Of a DNA stretch of 7,195 nucleotides, positions 5,342-7,195 are shown in pieces. Origin of the DNA: Chloroflexota bacterium (GTDB taxonomy: Bacteria > Chloroflexota > Anaerolineae > UBA1429); NCBI GenBank assembly GCA_012515695.1, contig JAAYXX010000508.1:1-7195 (forward strand), given 5' to 3'. The notes under the pieces were generated by a model. The model was not told the DNA's origin. It did not search any database and worked only from the letters and a program-made list of their open reading frames with translations. Position numbers and translations under genes: made by a program. Position 1 is the stretch's first letter; each line of letters starts with the position of its first letter.

Positions 5342-7048
5342 TCAGCCCAATGCCCGCTCCAGAATATAGCGCGCTTCCTCGCCGTCCAGTTCGGCCACCG
5401 GGTCCTTGCTCTGGAAGATCAGCGTGGGGATAGCGCCCTGCTTGAGCGTGGCGTCGATCATGGCCCGGCGGTTCTCGCCCCGGCCATAGTTGTAGCCGAT
5501 GCCTCGCGTCAGCCCCTTAAACAGCAGTTCGTTCACCGGCGTGGTGCATTCGACCACCCAGTTGACATCCTCGCCGTCAATGGCGTGCACGTGGGCATAG
5601 TTGTACAGGTGGAATTGCACCATCGAAAGGAACTGGGTGGAAATCTCGTTGCGCCCTTCGCCGGACACGCAAAAGCCGGGGGCGATTTCGGCCAGCTCGC
5701 GAATCAGCTTCAGCGAGCCTTCGGCGTAGGTCAAGTTTTCCAGGATGGCGTTGTCGCTGTTGTGGATCAATTGCGACACGTCCACGAAAAAGCTGTCCAG
5801 CCCCAGGTCGCGCCGCAGATCGGCCGCCTGCCGCGTCAATTGCCGCCGCCAGGGGGACCAGGCCAGATGCACGTTCACCAGCACGTTCCATTCCTTGTGG
5901 GATGGCATGAGCGAGTAGCTCTGCGGCGGCCCAAAGGATCCCCACCCCTTGACCGGCAGCCACGACCACCCGCCCCAGCGCATGTCGGACGGATCGCGTG
6001 TGCAAAAATCGCGGGCCTGGAAGAATAGCGGATGGTCGGGGTTCATCTGGCAGGCGTTGGCGTGCGGCGCGATGTGATAGCCCATCGCCCGCGCCTTTTC
6101 GATGAATGCGCGCCCCTCTGCGCTCGGCTCGTAGGTGGGGTAATCCTGATCATACTTGAAAGAGCGCCAGCGGGGCAGGTGTATAAAGACCTGCTGCGGG
6201 TTGGCGCGCGCGGCCAGGGCGTCGAGCAAATCCAGGTTGGTGGGGCACCAGGAGACCGCCAGCCGGATGTCATCCAGCCAATCGGGACGCATGAGGGCCG
6301 CTTCGTCTAGCCGGTACGCCTTCCAATACCAGTCGCGGTAGCGCCCCACTGGAACGGTCCAATCCCCGCGAAAAGCGGACACCCGCCAGCACACATTGCC
6401 CACGCAGCGGTTCTGTTCCAGCGGGCCATAGGCCAATGTCTGGAAGGTGGCGGTCTGCGCGCCCTTTTCATGGCCGATGCCCGCCCCTTTGAAGATGAAA
6501 TGGTCGTCCCATGTCTGCACGCTAAAGCCAGAGCCTTGCCCCTCAAACACCAAAAAGCCAGCCTCCCAGCTATTGGGCCAGACGGCACGCGTGCCCTGAA
6601 TCTGCGGGTGCGCCAGGGGCAGGCGCGTCCCTTGCTGGAAGGGGGCCACCACATACAGGTCTTCTCGCACGCCGGGCACGTTCAACCCCACCCCGGCGAT
6701 GCCGCTCTGCATGGTCCAGGCGGAGGGTTCCAGCAGGATGTCGCCCGTCTCCTCGTCGACGCGGACCCGCACCGACACGTCGCACTCCCAGTCGTTCAGC
6801 ACGATCTCGGCGATCTGGTCGGTGAGCAGGGTATAGTGTACCTGGCTGGCCAGAGGATGCACGCCCAGCGGCGAGATCTTGCCGGTCTGGTGCAATAGTT
6901 CCATGCCGGGCACTTCCGGGGCCAGCCCTCTGTCCAAGAACTCTTCACCGGTCACGGCGTCCTGGATGGACACGATCCTGATGCCCTCGAACTCGATGCG
7001 CGTCGTAGCAGACTCGATCAACAGCCCCTTTTCGGTGAGTCGGATCAT
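5342..7048 (-). CDS. TIM-barrel glycoside hydrolase-like protein (DUF6259-like)
   Basis: The protein has 568 residues and no signal peptide, so it should be cytoplasmic. Residues 1 to about 240 are strand-rich (L-L-I-E-S, 9-13; an extended sandwich-like region through F-S-V-Q-T-W, 175-180), like the N-terminal beta-sandwich of clan GH-D/GH36-type glycosidases. From about 258 a barrel begins (I-R-L-A-V-S-W, 261-267). Barrel strands include V-F-I-H-L-P-R-W (287-294), G-Y-H-I-A-P-H-A-N (323-331), D-S-F-F-V-D423-V-S (418-425) and F-C-V-S-G-E464-G-R-N-E (459-468). D423 and E464 at strand ends are plausible nucleophile/acid-base or binding residues, by analogy only. The start at 7048 is chosen because AGGGAGG (7065-7059) lies 10 bases upstream; an in-frame start at 7093 adds 15 residues with no better signal. 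The assignment to DUF6259 is from recall of the motif style. The substrate, probably a carbohydrate, is unknown. Confidence 0.8.
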   Translation of the reverse strand: MIRLTEKGLLIESATTRIEFEGIRIVSIQDAVTGEEFLDRGLAPEVPGMELLHQTGKISPLGVHPLASQVHYTLLTDQIAEIVLNDWECDVSVRVRVDEETGDILLEPSAWTMQSGIAGVGLNVPGVREDLYVVAPFQQGTRLPLAHPQIQGTRAVWPNSWEAGFLVFEGQGSGFSVQTWDDHFIFKGAGIGHEKGAQTATFQTLAYGPLEQNRCVGNVCWRVSAFRGDWTVPVGRYRDWYWKAYRLDEAALMRPDWLDDIRLAVSWCPTNLDLLDALAARANPQQVFIHLPRWRSFKYDQDYPTYEPSAEGRAFIEKARAMGYHIAPHANACQMNPDHPLFFQARDFCTRDPSDMRWGGWSWLPVKGWGSFGPPQSYSLMPSHKEWNVLVNVHLAWSPWRRQLTRQAADLRRDLGLDSFFVDVSQLIHNSDNAILENLTYAEGSLKLIRELAEIAPGFCVSGEGRNEISTQFLSMVQFHLYNYAHVHAIDGEDVNWVVECTTPVNELLFKGLTRGIGYNYGRGENRRAMIDATLKQGAIPTLIFQSKDPVAELDGEEARYILERALG

Positions 7049-7092
7049 GATGCGAGAACCTCCCTGAAAGGAAATAGTAGCGTATGCCGACA

Positions 7093-7108
7093 CGAGCCAG
7101 GCGGCTCG
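7093..7108 (-). other. Small hairpin in the leader of the glycosidase-like gene
   Basis: CGAGCC (7093-7098) and GGCTCG (7103-7108) form a perfect 6-bp stem with loop AGGC, 45-60 bases before the 7048 start. Further upstream an AT-rich patch contains TAAAAT on the minus strand (7164-7159), which would fit a -10 box, but no -35 hexamer is found at the right distance. The promoter may lie beyond the right edge. Confidence 0.3.
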
Positions 7109-7195
7109 ATGCCAGGCCCAGTCACAAACATCCCTCGCGGAAAGCCCCTTGCTTGTGAATTTTAACTATTAATCTGGGTAACCCGCTGTGGCTGC

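Noticed and set aside
7159..7164. TAAAAT as -10 box of the glycosidase-like gene
   Set aside because: No -35 hexamer lies 16-18 bases upstream; an AT-rich patch alone is not enough.

Overview
The window is GC-rich bacterial DNA in which every supported gene lies on the minus strand, so transcription runs from right to left. There are no rRNA, tRNA, phage or transposase genes. Good Shine-Dalgarno sequences (AGGAGG-like) precede most starts and two intergenic spaces carry near-consensus sigma-70 promoters. The taxon cannot be fixed from the sequence. The protein types and a dense array of hairpin repeats in one intergenic gap remind me of Chloroflexota (Anaerolineae-like) genomes, but that is an inference.

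Layout in the direction of transcription (right to left). (1) 7048-5342 encodes a 568-residue cytoplasmic TIM-barrel protein resembling DUF6259-type glycoside hydrolases. (2) 5322-5116, only 19 bases downstream, encodes a 68-residue zinc-ribbon protein. (3) 5064-4171 encodes a nucleotidyltransferase of the AadA/aminoglycoside-adenylyltransferase type, preceded by two hairpins with partly competing base pairing (5022-5090). (4) 4170-3887 is non-coding and holds seven consecutive hairpins at 3941-4126. (5) 3798-3409 encodes a small NTF2/SnoaL-like protein with its own promoter. (6) 3250-1811 encodes a sulfatase-fold (alkaline-phosphatase superfamily) hydrolase with threonine where sulfatases have the formylglycine cysteine. 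(7) From 1653 to the left edge runs the first 551 codons of a glycyl radical enzyme; its C-terminal glycyl-radical domain lies outside the window. This gene has a clear promoter, and a long perfect dyad covers its predicted transcript start.

A glycosidase-like protein, a sulfatase-fold hydrolase and a glycyl radical enzyme together suggest anaerobic breakdown of a decorated carbohydrate or small organic compound. The substrate cannot be read from the sequence, and the nucleotidyltransferase and NTF2-like genes need not belong to that pathway. The points most worth following up are the Cys-Thr-Gln active site of the glycyl radical enzyme (most characterised eliminases and arylacetate decarboxylases have Cys-x-Glu), the Thr-for-Cys sulfatase-fold enzyme, the promoter/dyad in front of the glycyl radical enzyme, and the hairpin array.
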